A DNA stretch of 23,232 bases from WQUF01 sp031549885 (GCA_031549885.1 JAVBPD010000154.1:1-23232), one strand, 5' to 3'. Positions 15,939 through 23,009 are shown, counted from the first letter of the stretch. The notes: generated by a model not told the origin, from the letters alone. Numbers and translations: made by a program.

Positions 15939-17246
15939 ATGTATCGCAAAGCTATGGATATTTTATACAATTGGAAGGCTAAACTAAATAAAAAGCCACT
16001 GATAATTCGAGGAGCACGACAAGTCGGTAAAACGTGGCTTATGAGAGAGTTTGGAAAACAAGCATATGAGCACACTATATACATTAATTTTGATAATAAT
16101 GTGCAAATGAAAGAACTTTTTTCGGCTGATCTAAACATTGAGCGATTAGTAACAGGTATTGAACTTTACTGTGGTCATAAAATTACTCCTGAAAACACAC
16201 TAATTATTTTCGATGAGGTACAAGAAGTGCCAAAAGCACTATCTTCACTGAAGTATTTTAATGAAAATGCATCAGAATTTCAAATTGTTTGTGCTGGCTC
16301 TTTGCTTGGAGTTGCACTTCATTCGGGAACATCCTTTCCTGTAGGTAAAGTTGAATTTATGGAACTTTATCCACTTTCATTTACCGAATTTATGATGGCT
16401 ATGGGCAAGAATCAGTATATAGAGTTACTAGAAAAGTTGGATTTTTCTATGATTACAGTCTTTAAGCAAGATTTTATTGATCTTTTGAAATATTACTTTT
16501 ATGTTGGTGGCATGCCCGAAGCTGTTCTTAATTTTTCATTACATAAGGATTTTAATGAAGTAAGAGAAATCCAACAACGTATTTTAATTGCTTATGAACA
16601 GGATTTTTCTAAACATGCACCAAATGATGTAGTACCAAGAGTTCGTATGCTTTGGAATAGCGTTCCTGCTCAACTTGCAAAGGAAAATAAGAAGTTTATC
16701 TATGGGTTAGTAAAAGAAGGAGCACGGGCTAAGGAGTATGAAATGGCAATGTTATGGCTTACAGACTGTGGACTTATTCATAAGATCCATAAAGTGACAA
16801 TTCCAAGTGTACCCTTAAAGGCTTATGAAGATATGAAGGCGTTTAAATTGTATGTTTTAGATGTTGGTTTGTTATCTTGTATGACACGGTTAAAACAGGA
16901 AACTTTGCTAGAAGGAAATGCTTTATTTACAGAATTTAAAGGCGCATTAACAGAGCAATATGTACTTCAACAGCTCAAGACATTAAAAAATATTGAAATA
17001 TATTATTGGAGTAATAATAATGGCAGTGCAGAAATAGATTTTTTAATTAATAACGATAATATAATTCCAATAGAAGTTAAAGCGGAAACAAATTTGCAAG
17101 CTAAGAGTTTAAAAGTATATAGAGATAAATATAATCCATCTATATCAATTAGAAGTTCTATGAGCGATTTTAAGAAGGAAGGCCTACTTATTAATCTTCC
17201 ACTTTATACAATAGAAACAATAGATATGCTCGGTAATATGGAATAA
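15939..17246 (+). CDS. AAA_14/DUF4143-type ATPase (435 aa)
   Basis: This belongs to the widespread bacterial ATPase group with an N-terminal AAA_14 P-loop domain and a C-terminal DUF4143 domain. Walker A is GARQVGKT (25-32) and Walker B is LIIFDEVQ, with D92-E93. The sensor CAGSLLGVAL and the segment GKVEFMELYPLSFTEF are hallmarks of the group. The C-terminus carries a PD-(D/E)XK-like set: E365-I-D367, then E379-V-K381 in PIEVKAE. The start ATG has GAGGTGAT 6 bases upstream. Codon use differs from the neighbours: CGA, CGT and CGG arginine codons are frequent, for example around the P-loop, which suggests recent acquisition. The gene is bracketed by a near-identical 26-bp repeat. Function is unsettled for the family; it is common in anaerobes and often present in many copies per genome. 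Confidence 0.9.
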   Translation: MYRKAMDILYNWKAKLNKKPLIIRGARQVGKTWLMREFGKQAYEHTIYINFDNNVQMKELFSADLNIERLVTGIELYCGHKITPENTLIIFDEVQEVPKALSSLKYFNENASEFQIVCAGSLLGVALHSGTSFPVGKVEFMELYPLSFTEFMMAMGKNQYIELLEKLDFSMITVFKQDFIDLLKYYFYVGGMPEAVLNFSLHKDFNEVREIQQRILIAYEQDFSKHAPNDVVPRVRMLWNSVPAQLAKENKKFIYGLVKEGARAKEYEMAMLWLTDCGLIHKIHKVTIPSVPLKAYEDMKAFKLYVLDVGLLSCMTRLKQETLLEGNALFTEFKGALTEQYVLQQLKTLKNIEIYYWSNNNGSAEIDFLINNDNIIPIEVKAETNLQAKSLKVYRDKYNPSISIRSSMSDFKKEGLLINLPLYTIETIDMLGNME

Positions 17247-17292
17247 AGAACTTTCCAATAGTAGAGATGACTTGTTATTTCTTTTGAATTAA
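17244..17292 (+). pseudogene. Relic: 3' end of a DUF234-type ATPase gene
   Basis: Read in frame from 17248, the sequence gives ELSNSRDDLLFLLN and then a stop at 17290-17292. This matches the C-terminus of the first ATPase gene (ELSNSRDDLLLFEKNF). It begins right after the second ATPase gene and has no upstream part. It is therefore either the tail of a lost paralogue or a duplicated end produced when the second ATPase cassette was inserted. Confidence 0.7.
17251..17276. repeat. Direct repeat, copy 2 (right flank of ATPase cassette)
   Basis: This copy matches 15749-15774 at 25 of 26 positions (T to C at the sixth base). It starts 4 bp after the stop of the second ATPase gene. Confidence 0.85.
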
Positions 17293-17297
17293 AATAA

Positions 17298-17306
17298 TGA
17301 TATAAT
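17298..17306 (+). promoter_or_regulatory. Possible extended -10 promoter for aspartyl-tRNA synthetase
   Basis: TGATATAAT is an extended -10 match about 100 bp before the AspRS start. No clear -35 sits at the right distance, so this rests on the extended -10 alone. Confidence 0.4.
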
Positions 17307-17406
17307 TATTTAAATTCATATAAAGGATGTGGTATTGTGCGGCATATAGATTATGCTGAGGTTGATATGCTCTTTAATTTTTAAATTTAAAATTAAGGAG
17401 GATATT

Positions 17407-18717
17407 ATGCAAATAAATGAAAATTATATTGAAGCAAATGAGCTTATTAATCATATAGGAGAAACGATATTTATACACGGCTTTATTTACAAAATTAGAA
17501 TTATGAAAGGTTTTTCTTTTATTCTATTAAGGACTAAGAGAGATATTGTTCAATGCATTTATTCAAAGGATTTTTCAAAGTTTAGTTTAGATGAATTAAG
17601 AGAAAATATGAGTGTAATCATTGAAGGATATGTGATAAAGGAAGAAAGAAGCAAGGTTGGATATGAAGTTAGAATCATAGATTTTAAAATGCTATCTTGC
17701 GCTAAAGAAGAATATCCTGTGGTTATAAACAATAAAGAAGTGGATGTATCTTTAAATAATCTTTTAAATTATAGAGTTATTACCCTTAGAAACCCTAAAG
17801 AGCGTGCAATATTTAAAATTCAAGAGGGCATATGTAAGGGTTTTAGGGAATTTTTAAATAAAAATAATTTTACTGAAATTCATTCCCCTAAAATAGTCTT
17901 TAGTGGAGCTGAAGGTGGAGCAAACATCTTTAAGATTGATTATTTTGGGAAAGAAGCTTATTTAACTCAAAGCCCTCAATTTTATAAGCAGATGATGGTT
18001 GGGGTTTTTGAAAGAGTTTATGAAATTGCTCCAGTTTATAGAGCAGAAAAACACGATACCAATAGGCATGTAAATGAATATACAAGTGTAGACCTTGAAA
18101 TTGGGTTTATTAAAAGCTTTTATGACATTATGGAAATGGAAACTAACATGTTAAAATATACATTTGAGTTATTAAGAAATGAATATAATAAAGAGCTTGA
18201 AATTTTAAATGTAAAAATTCCTGTTTTAGATGAAATACCATCAATTAAATTTTTAGATGCTAAAGATTTAATTTCAAAGACATATAATAGAGAAATAACT
18301 GACTTTTATGATTTTGAACCTGAAGAAGAGAAGCTTATATGCGATATAATTAAAGAGCAAACAGGTAGTGAGTTTGTGTTTGTAACGCATTATAAATCTT
18401 TAAAGAGACCTTTTTATGCAAAGGATTCAGAGGAAGAAAGTGGAGTTACAAATAGCTTTGACCTTTTATTTAGAGGCATGGAGGTTACCACAGGAGGACA
18501 GCGCATTCATGATTTTAATGAACAGGTTTCTAAGATGAAAAATAGAGGAATGGATGTAGAGCTTTTTAATAGCTATTTAATGGCTCATAAATATGGACTC
18601 CCTCCTCACGGCGGACTAGGACTAGGACTTGAAAGGCTTACAATGATGCTTTTAGGATTTAACAACGTTAGAAGGACTACTTTATTTCCAAGAGATACTG
18701 TTAGATTAGAGCCTTAG
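17407..18717 (+). CDS. Aspartyl-tRNA synthetase, archaeal-type, probably non-discriminating (436 aa)
   Basis: This class IIb synthetase charges tRNA with aspartate. An N-terminal OB-fold anticodon domain (about 1-100, with IHGFIYKIRIMKGFSFILLRTKRDIVQCIY) precedes the class II core. Motif 2 is APVYRAEKHDTNRHVNEYTSVD (R212) and motif 3 is GLGLGLERL (E409, R410). At 436 residues it lacks the inserted GAD domain of the 590-residue bacterial enzyme and so is the archaeal/eukaryotic type. Clostridia often carry this second AspRS, which can charge tRNA-Asn with Asp for later amidation by GatCAB. Asparaginyl-tRNA synthetase is a close relative but has a different N-terminus. I chose ATG 17407, with AAGGAGG 5-6 bases before it; an upstream in-frame ATG at 17353 has no ribosome binding site. 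It stands alone with its own terminator. Confidence 0.88.
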   Translation: MQINENYIEANELINHIGETIFIHGFIYKIRIMKGFSFILLRTKRDIVQCIYSKDFSKFSLDELRENMSVIIEGYVIKEERSKVGYEVRIIDFKMLSCAKEEYPVVINNKEVDVSLNNLLNYRVITLRNPKERAIFKIQEGICKGFREFLNKNNFTEIHSPKIVFSGAEGGANIFKIDYFGKEAYLTQSPQFYKQMMVGVFERVYEIAPVYRAEKHDTNRHVNEYTSVDLEIGFIKSFYDIMEMETNMLKYTFELLRNEYNKELEILNVKIPVLDEIPSIKFLDAKDLISKTYNREITDFYDFEPEEEKLICDIIKEQTGSEFVFVTHYKSLKRPFYAKDSEEESGVTNSFDLLFRGMEVTTGGQRIHDFNEQVSKMKNRGMDVELFNSYLMAHKYGLPPHGGLGLGLERLTMMLLGFNNVRRTTLFPRDTVRLEP

Positions 18718-18737
18718 AAATATATTTTTATTAAAAT

Positions 18738-18765
18738 AAAAGAAGACCTTTGGTCTTCTTTTTTT
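18738..18765 (+). terminator. Rho-independent terminator after the AspRS gene
   Basis: An 11-bp stem (18738-18748 with 18752-18762, core GAAGACC/GGTCTTC) with a 3-base loop runs into a T-tract ending at 18765. It begins 20 bp after the stop codon and is a strong canonical terminator. Confidence 0.92.
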
Positions 18766-18771
18766 ACTCTA

Positions 18772-18800
18772 TTGACAAGTAAACAATTACAAACTATATT
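18772..18800 (+). promoter_or_regulatory. Promoter of the MarR-family gene
   Basis: A consensus -35 TTGACA (18772-18777) and a -10 TATATT (18795-18800) have a 17-bp spacer, 84 bp before the start codon. The long leader holds two repeated AT-rich motifs, listed separately. Confidence 0.75.
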
Positions 18801-18807
18801 ATTAATA

Positions 18808-18868
18808 ACTTAATAATTAAATATATTAACTATTTATAAAATTAATTATTTTAAAACTTAATTATTAA
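18808..18868. repeat. Paired repeats in the MarR leader (possible operators)
   Basis: ACTTAATAATTAA at 18808-18820 and ACTTAATTATTAA at 18856-18868 match at 12 of 13 positions. Their TTAATAATTAA and TTAATTATTAA cores are reverse complements of each other. The first lies about where transcription should start. MarR proteins often bind such AT-rich palindromes in their own promoters, but this is a guess from position. Confidence 0.45.
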
Positions 18869-18883
18869 AGAGGTGAAATCCAC

Positions 18884-19345
18884 ATGGATGGTGAATTATT
18901 TAATGAACTTGTTCAAACAATTTTTCGATTTAGAAATGCAAGTATGGGTAACTACAGTAATGGCAATATAAGCATGAAAGAGATCTTTGTTCTTTTAAAA
19001 ATTTTAGAGCAAGGAGAAACAAACCAAAACATTTTCACTGTGGAGCTTCAAAAACGATTATCGATAACAAAACCAGCAATGTCACAGCTATTTAACTCAC
19101 TTGAGTCTAAAGGATTTATTACCCGCGACATAGATAAAAAAGATCGCCGCAAAGTTGTCCTTACTCTTACTGAAAACGGACAAAAAATAGTGGAAGAGAA
19201 GAAGAAAAATGCTGAAAAAACTATGAATGAAATAATAACTCGCTTTGGAGAAAAGAACACAAGAGAGCTAATTGATATATTTAATAAATTTGCAGATACT
19301 ATTGATGAAATAGCTGAGGAAAGAAAGAAAAAACAAGTAAATTAA
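18884..19345 (+). CDS. MarR-family transcriptional regulator (153 aa)
   Basis: This is a small winged-helix dimer regulator. The recognition region reads VELQKRLSITKPAMSQLFNSLESKGFITRD, and the wing has the family hallmark DKKDRRKVVLTLTENGQKI. Flanking N- and C-terminal helices form the dimer interface, and the C-terminus is rich in Lys and Glu. The length is typical of MarR. The ATG has GAGGTGAA 8-9 bases upstream. It is transcribed alone, with a consensus promoter and its own hairpin terminator before the metal importer operon. It is therefore not co-transcribed with that operon, though it may control it. The ligand and targets are unknown. Confidence 0.93.
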   Translation: MDGELFNELVQTIFRFRNASMGNYSNGNISMKEIFVLLKILEQGETNQNIFTVELQKRLSITKPAMSQLFNSLESKGFITRDIDKKDRRKVVLTLTENGQKIVEEKKKNAEKTMNEIITRFGEKNTRELIDIFNKFADTIDEIAEERKKKQVN

Positions 19346-19347
19346 AC

Positions 19348-19394
19348 AAAACAACATACATTTAAATTTTCTATTTAATGTATGTTGTTTTTAT
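19348..19394 (+). terminator. Terminator after the MarR-family gene
   Basis: A perfect 15-bp stem, 19348-19362 with 19377-19391 (core AACAACATACATT), has a 14-base loop and a TTTTT end. It starts 3 bp after the stop codon. Confidence 0.85.
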
Positions 19395-19413
19395 AATATA
19401 TTGATTAAATGCG

Positions 19414-19442
19414 TTGACAAGGAAAGTTAGCTATGGTAAACT
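19414..19442 (+). promoter_or_regulatory. Promoter of the metal-type ABC importer operon
   Basis: TTGACA (19414-19419) and TAAACT (19437-19442) are separated by 17 bp. The start codon is 51 bp further on. A leader of about 45 bases is too short to hold a cobalamin riboswitch. Confidence 0.7.
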
Positions 19443-19467
19443 CTTATTTGGTTAGCGTAGAGTAACT
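19426..19467. promoter_or_regulatory. Twin GTTAGC...TA(A)ACT elements (candidate DtxR-type operator)
   Basis: GTTAGC-N5-TAAACT at 19426-19442 and GTTAGC-N5-GTAACT at 19451-19467 repeat with a 25-bp step. The first overlaps the -10 box and the second lies just past the start point. The left part of the second, TTTGGTTAGC, resembles half of the known DtxR/IdeR iron box TTAGGTTAGCCTAACCTAA. A DtxR-family gene closes this transporter locus. The link is inferred. Confidence 0.45.
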
Positions 19468-19492
19468 AATAATTTATATAAAGGGTGGTATT

Positions 19493-20569
19493 ATGAAAAG
19501 AAAAATTTATACATATTTTGTAGCGATGGTTATGCTTTTAACGCTGTTTTCAGGGTGTTCTACAGGTGCATCTGAAAATATAGATTCTAAAGTGGAATCA
19601 AATGAAAGTGCTAAAGATGAGAATAAAGCTTATCCAATTAGCATTATGACTTATACTGACGAAGTAGAAAACGATGTTCGTAAAACTTCAACGGATGTTT
19701 ATGATAAAGCTCCATCAAAGGTTGCATTAGCCGATCAAAGCATGACTGATATTATGATAGAGCTTGGTCTTACTGATAAAATAGTAGGAATTTCAAACAT
19801 TACAAATCCAATTCTGCCTAAATATCAAGCAGAATACGATAAACTCCCTGTATTAGGAAGTTTTTCAAAAACAGCAAAAACGGTAAATGATTTAGGTTTT
19901 CCAACAAAAGAAATGATGATAGCTTCAGAACCTGATATGATAATTGGATGGTCAGGTCTTTTTTACGATACTGCAATTGGAACAATATCTGAATGGAAAG
20001 AAAAAGGTGTACATACCTTTATAGTAAGAAATGTATCCGATATGGGATCGCCTAAAAATCTTGAAAATAATTTTACTGATATTGAGGATTTAGGAAAGAT
20101 CTTCAATGTAGAGGATAAGGCAACTAACCTGCTTTCTCCTATGAAAGAAAAATTGAAAAATGTTGCTGATATTGTATCTAAAGCTAATAAAAAGGTAACT
20201 GTTTTAGGGGTAGGGCTTTCTAATTCTGATACATATCAGGTTTATGGAAAAGGTACACTTTTAGCAGATTTAATCGAACATGCAGGTGGAGAATTGGTGC
20301 AAACTGATGCAAGGGCAACTTTATCTAATGAGAATTTAATAGAGCTTAACCCTGACTTTATAGTTTATATGGATTATGCCAGTGATATTAAAACTGACGA
20401 AGATGGAGTAAAATTTTTCCAGGCAAATTCTGCATTAAATTCAGTAAATGCAGTTAAAAATGGAAATATAATAGTATCACCATCAACTCGCTGCTTCAAT
20501 GGTAGCTTAGAGTCTTGTGATGAAGTTGAAAGATTTGCTAAGACATTTTATAAAGAATTATTTAAATAA
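19493..20569 (+). CDS. ABC importer substrate-binding lipoprotein, iron/siderophore/heme/B12 type (358 aa)
   Basis: This is the extracellular ligand-capturing subunit of a FecCD-type importer. A lipoprotein signal peptide is clear: KRK, a hydrophobic stretch, then LFSGC with the lipidated Cys at 22. A Ser/Glu/Lys-rich linker follows (23-48). The mature part has the two-lobe periplasmic-binding-protein fold of the FepB/BtuF class: SKVALADQSMTDIMIELGLTDKIVGIS, then EPDMIIGW, then a helical bridge, then a C-terminal lobe with TLLADLIEHAGGELV and LNPDFIVYM. This class carries iron-siderophore, heme or cobalamin. No ligand-defining motif can be read by eye. A DtxR-family regulator at the locus and the absence of a cobalamin riboswitch favour an iron-related ligand. 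It is first in the operon, with GGGTGG 6 bases before the ATG. Confidence 0.88.
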   Translation: MKRKIYTYFVAMVMLLTLFSGCSTGASENIDSKVESNESAKDENKAYPISIMTYTDEVENDVRKTSTDVYDKAPSKVALADQSMTDIMIELGLTDKIVGISNITNPILPKYQAEYDKLPVLGSFSKTAKTVNDLGFPTKEMMIASEPDMIIGWSGLFYDTAIGTISEWKEKGVHTFIVRNVSDMGSPKNLENNFTDIEDLGKIFNVEDKATNLLSPMKEKLKNVADIVSKANKKVTVLGVGLSNSDTYQVYGKGTLLADLIEHAGGELVQTDARATLSNENLIELNPDFIVYMDYASDIKTDEDGVKFFQANSALNSVNAVKNGNIIVSPSTRCFNGSLESCDEVERFAKTFYKELFK

Positions 20570-20596
20570 ATATCAAACCATTAAAGGAGTTTTAAA

Positions 20597-21700
20597 ATGC
20601 TAAACATCCATAAGCTTAAAAGTAATTTATATGAAGCTAAAATTAAAAGCCAATATACTTTTGTATTTATTATTGCTATGCTAATTTTATTGACAATAAT
20701 ATCTATAGGCATTGCTGTATCAGTAGGCCAAGTAAAAATACCAGTTGAGATTTCTTATAGAATAATTTTATATAAAATTTTTGGAATTAGAATAGGGAAT
20801 ATAAATGAATTAATAAGTGGGTCTAATGTGGATATTGTTTGGCTTATTAGATTGCCTAGAGTTATCATGGCTATGATTGTAGGGGCAGGGCTTTCTATGT
20901 GTGGTGTTATTATGCAAGCTTCTGTTCAAAACCCTTTAGCAGATCCATATATATTAGGTATTTCTTCAGGGGCAGCACTTGGTGCAACCTTTTCTATTTT
21001 AATTGGATTTGGTGCAGGAAGCATTTTAGGTCAAATGGGTATTGCATTTTGGGCATTTGCAGGGGCGCTAATAGCTGCACTAGCTGTTTTAGTTTTAGCA
21101 AATATTGGCGGTAAAATGTCTTCTGTAAAGCTTGTGCTTGCTGGAGTTGTGGTAAATGCATTATGCAGTGCTTTTTCAAATTTTATAATATATATAGCAA
21201 ATGATGCTGAAGGGATTAAAACAGTAACATTTTGGACTATGGGAAGCTTTGCATCAGCTAAATGGGATAAGCTTCCTATTTTGGCTATTGCAGTTTTATC
21301 TTTTGGAGTATACTTTATATTTCAATCTAGAACTATGAATACAATGCTTTTAGGAGACGAAGTAGCTATTACTTTAGGTGTTGATTTAAATAAATTCAGA
21401 AGAATGTTTATGCTTTTAGCCTCTTTAGTTACAGGAATAATAGTTGCCACATGCGGTATAATTGGGTTTGTTGGATTAATAATTCCGCATATTGTAAGAA
21501 GCTTTGTAGGATCTGATCATAAAATTTTATTGCCAATATCTATTTTTGCAAGCTCCATTTTTTTAATATGGGCAGATGTTTTTGCAAGAACACTTATTAA
21601 AACTGGAGAAATACCCATAGGTATTATTACAGCTCTTCTTGGAGCTCCTATATTTATGTATATACTTGTGAAAAAAAATTATGGTTTTGGAGGTAAATGA
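20597..21700 (+). CDS. ABC importer permease, FecCD family (367 aa)
   Basis: This is the membrane channel subunit for the iron, siderophore, heme or cobalamin-type importer. It is strongly hydrophobic, with about ten membrane segments. Family signatures include LPRVIMAMIVGAGLSMCGVI followed by NPLADPYILGISSGAALGA, and the cytoplasmic coupling region GFVGLIIPHIVRSFVGSDH. The end is also typical: ADVFARTLIKTGEIPIGI, then ALLGAPIFMYIL. It has a slightly long hydrophilic N-terminus of about 25 residues before the first helix. It follows the binding-protein gene by 27 bp and has AAAGGAG before the ATG. Its TGA overlaps the ATG of the ATPase gene (ATGA), which indicates translational coupling. Only one permease gene is present, so it should work as a homodimer. 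Confidence 0.94.
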   Translation: MLNIHKLKSNLYEAKIKSQYTFVFIIAMLILLTIISIGIAVSVGQVKIPVEISYRIILYKIFGIRIGNINELISGSNVDIVWLIRLPRVIMAMIVGAGLSMCGVIMQASVQNPLADPYILGISSGAALGATFSILIGFGAGSILGQMGIAFWAFAGALIAALAVLVLANIGGKMSSVKLVLAGVVVNALCSAFSNFIIYIANDAEGIKTVTFWTMGSFASAKWDKLPILAIAVLSFGVYFIFQSRTMNTMLLGDEVAITLGVDLNKFRRMFMLLASLVTGIIVATCGIIGFVGLIIPHIVRSFVGSDHKILLPISIFASSIFLIWADVFARTLIKTGEIPIGIITALLGAPIFMYILVKKNYGFGGK

Positions 21701-22461
21701 TGAACCTTAAGGTAGAGAATTTATCTGTTTCTATTGCAAATAATGATATTGTTAAAAATATTTCTTTAAACGCTGCAAATAACCAATTTGTAGGCATAAT
21801 TGGTCCTAATGGATCAGGGAAATCAAGCTTTTTAAAGAGCATTTATAAGGTTTTAAAACCAAGAGAAGGTACAGTTTTTCTTGATGAAAAAGACGTTTTA
21901 AAATCTAAGCCTAAAGATATTTCAAAGCTTTTAGGAGTTGTTGGACAATTTAATGATTTAAGCTTTGACTTTACTGTTCATGAAATGGTAATGATGGGGA
22001 GGACTCCTCATAAGAAATTAATGGATCAAGATACAAGAAAGGATTTTAAAATTGTAGATGATGCTCTTTTTAAAGTTAATATGCAAAATTATGCAAATAG
22101 AAGCTATCAAACACTATCAGGTGGAGAAAAGCAGAGAGTTATACTTGCAAGGGCAATAGCTCAAGAGCCAAAATTTTTAATTTTAGATGAACCAACAAAT
22201 CATTTAGATATAAAATATCAATTGCAGATATTTTCAATTGTAAAAAATTTAAAAATAGGAGTTTTGGCAGCTCTTCATGATTTAATGCTTGCAGCAGAAT
22301 ACTGTGATATTTTATATGTTTTAAAAAATGGCAATGTTGTTAAAAGCGGTGCTCCAAAGGAAGTTTTAACTAAAAAATTAGTTAAAGAGGTTTATGAAGT
22401 AAATTGCGAAATTTATCAGAATCCAATTACAAATAGACTTGCAATTGCATATATTTCGTAA
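21697..22461 (+). CDS. ABC importer ATP-binding protein, FecE/BtuD-like (254 aa)
   Basis: This is the ATPase subunit that drives the FecCD-type importer. Its motifs are intact: Walker A GPNGSGKS (36-43), signature LSGGEKQR (140-147), Walker B FLILDEP with D164-E165, then TNHLD, and the switch His in ALHDLMLAAEYCD. The order TNHLDI and the length are normal for the iron/B12 subfamily. The ATG at 21697 overlaps the permease stop. A second ATG directly follows at 21700, and the SD (GGAGG, 21689-21693) is spaced better for that one, so the true protein may be 253 residues. It ends the operon and is followed within 1 bp by a terminator-like hairpin. Confidence 0.94.
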   Translation: MMNLKVENLSVSIANNDIVKNISLNAANNQFVGIIGPNGSGKSSFLKSIYKVLKPREGTVFLDEKDVLKSKPKDISKLLGVVGQFNDLSFDFTVHEMVMMGRTPHKKLMDQDTRKDFKIVDDALFKVNMQNYANRSYQTLSGGEKQRVILARAIAQEPKFLILDEPTNHLDIKYQLQIFSIVKNLKIGVLAALHDLMLAAEYCDILYVLKNGNVVKSGAPKEVLTKKLVKEVYEVNCEIYQNPITNRLAIAYIS

Positions 22462-22513
22462 AATAAGTGGAATGAGTTTTCATTAACTCTAATTTCTACT
22501 TATTTTATTTTTT
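22460..22513 (+). terminator. Terminator after the importer operon
   Basis: An outer 9-bp stem, AAAATAAGT (22460-22468) with 22498-22506, and an inner GAGTT/AACTC stem enclose a small loop, separated by an internal mismatch. T-rich sequence follows. The hairpin begins within the stop codon. Confidence 0.65.
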
Positions 22514-22549
22514 ATAATATATATAAATATATATTATAAAAAATAAAAT
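22502..22549. terminator. 48-bp AT-only palindrome between convergent genes
   Basis: Bases 22502-22524 pair perfectly with 22527-22549: 23 bp with a 2-base centre and no G or C at all. T6 and A6 runs lie within the arms, so either strand would give a hairpin next to a U-tract. It sits between the importer operon and the dtxR-like gene and probably ends transcription from both sides. Confidence 0.65.
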
Positions 22550-22564
22550 TGTTTGTATAAAAAT

Positions 22565-22966
22565 TTAGGAATTGGACTTATTTTCGTTAGTAGAAACGCA
22601 TAAGCAGCGTTTACAATGGTCTTTAATTGCATTTAAAGTTTCATCGCTTATTATATGTTCCATTCTACATGCATCATCTTCTGCAGTTTTTTCTGATACG
22701 CCTAATCCTATTAAGTAGCTGCGCAAAAATGCATGCTTTTCATATACTTTATTTGCTCTTTCAAAGCCGCTATCTGTAAGCTCAATTTGATTTTTAGAGT
22801 CAACTGTTATAAAGCCACTTATTTTAAGTTTGCTTATAGCACGGCTTACACTTGCCTTTGAAAAGTTAAATTCATTTGCAATATCTATTGCGCGAACATA
22901 TCCATTTCGCTTTTTTAGAATTAATATGGTTTCTAAATAATTTTCACCAGATTCATGTAGTTCCAT
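22565..22966 (-). CDS. DtxR/MntR-family metal-dependent regulator (133 aa)
   Basis: This is a metal-sensing winged-helix repressor without the C-terminal SH3-like domain, so it is MntR-sized. The N-terminal ESGENYLETILILKKRNGYVRAIDIANEF and the HTH SKASVSRAISKL are typical. Likely metal ligands are H78 (KHAF), C100, E103 and H104 in the segment DDACRMEHIISDE. The Cys-x-x-Glu-His set is like that of iron-sensing DtxR/IdeR rather than the Glu-x-x-Glu-His of MntR. The residue matching MntR Asp8 is Asn9 here. The C-terminus carries HCKRCLC, a small cysteine cluster of unknown role. AGGATG lies before the ATG. It is convergent with a metal-type importer, which it may control. Manganese sensing cannot be excluded. 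Confidence 0.9.
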   Translation of the reverse strand: MELHESGENYLETILILKKRNGYVRAIDIANEFNFSKASVSRAISKLKISGFITVDSKNQIELTDSGFERANKVYEKHAFLRSYLIGLGVSEKTAEDDACRMEHIISDETLNAIKDHCKRCLCVSTNENKSNS

Positions 22967-22981
22967 AACATCCTGCTACTT

Positions 22982-23009
22982 AAAATATGAACAAATATAT
23001 TCATATCAA
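22982..23009 (-). promoter_or_regulatory. Promoter with inverted repeat before the dtxR-like gene
   Basis: On the minus strand TTGATA (23004-23009) and TATTTT (22982-22987) have a 16-bp spacer. Perfect 7-base arms ATATGAA (22985-22991) and TTCATAT (23000-23006) with 8 bp between them occupy the spacer and could be an autoregulatory operator. The repeat differs from the GTTAGC elements at the importer promoter. Confidence 0.5.

Noticed and set aside
17315..17340. T-box-like string (AGGATGTGGTA, then TGTGCGG) upstream of AspRS
   Set aside because: It only loosely resembles the T-box consensus AGGGTGGTACCGCGG and needs insertions. There is no room for Stem I between the upstream gene and this site, and the hairpin after it is weak. 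At most it is a decayed remnant.
19443..19492. Cobalamin riboswitch in the importer leader
   Set aside because: The leader from the predicted start point is only about 45 nt and holds no B12-box. A riboswitch would need about 200 nt.
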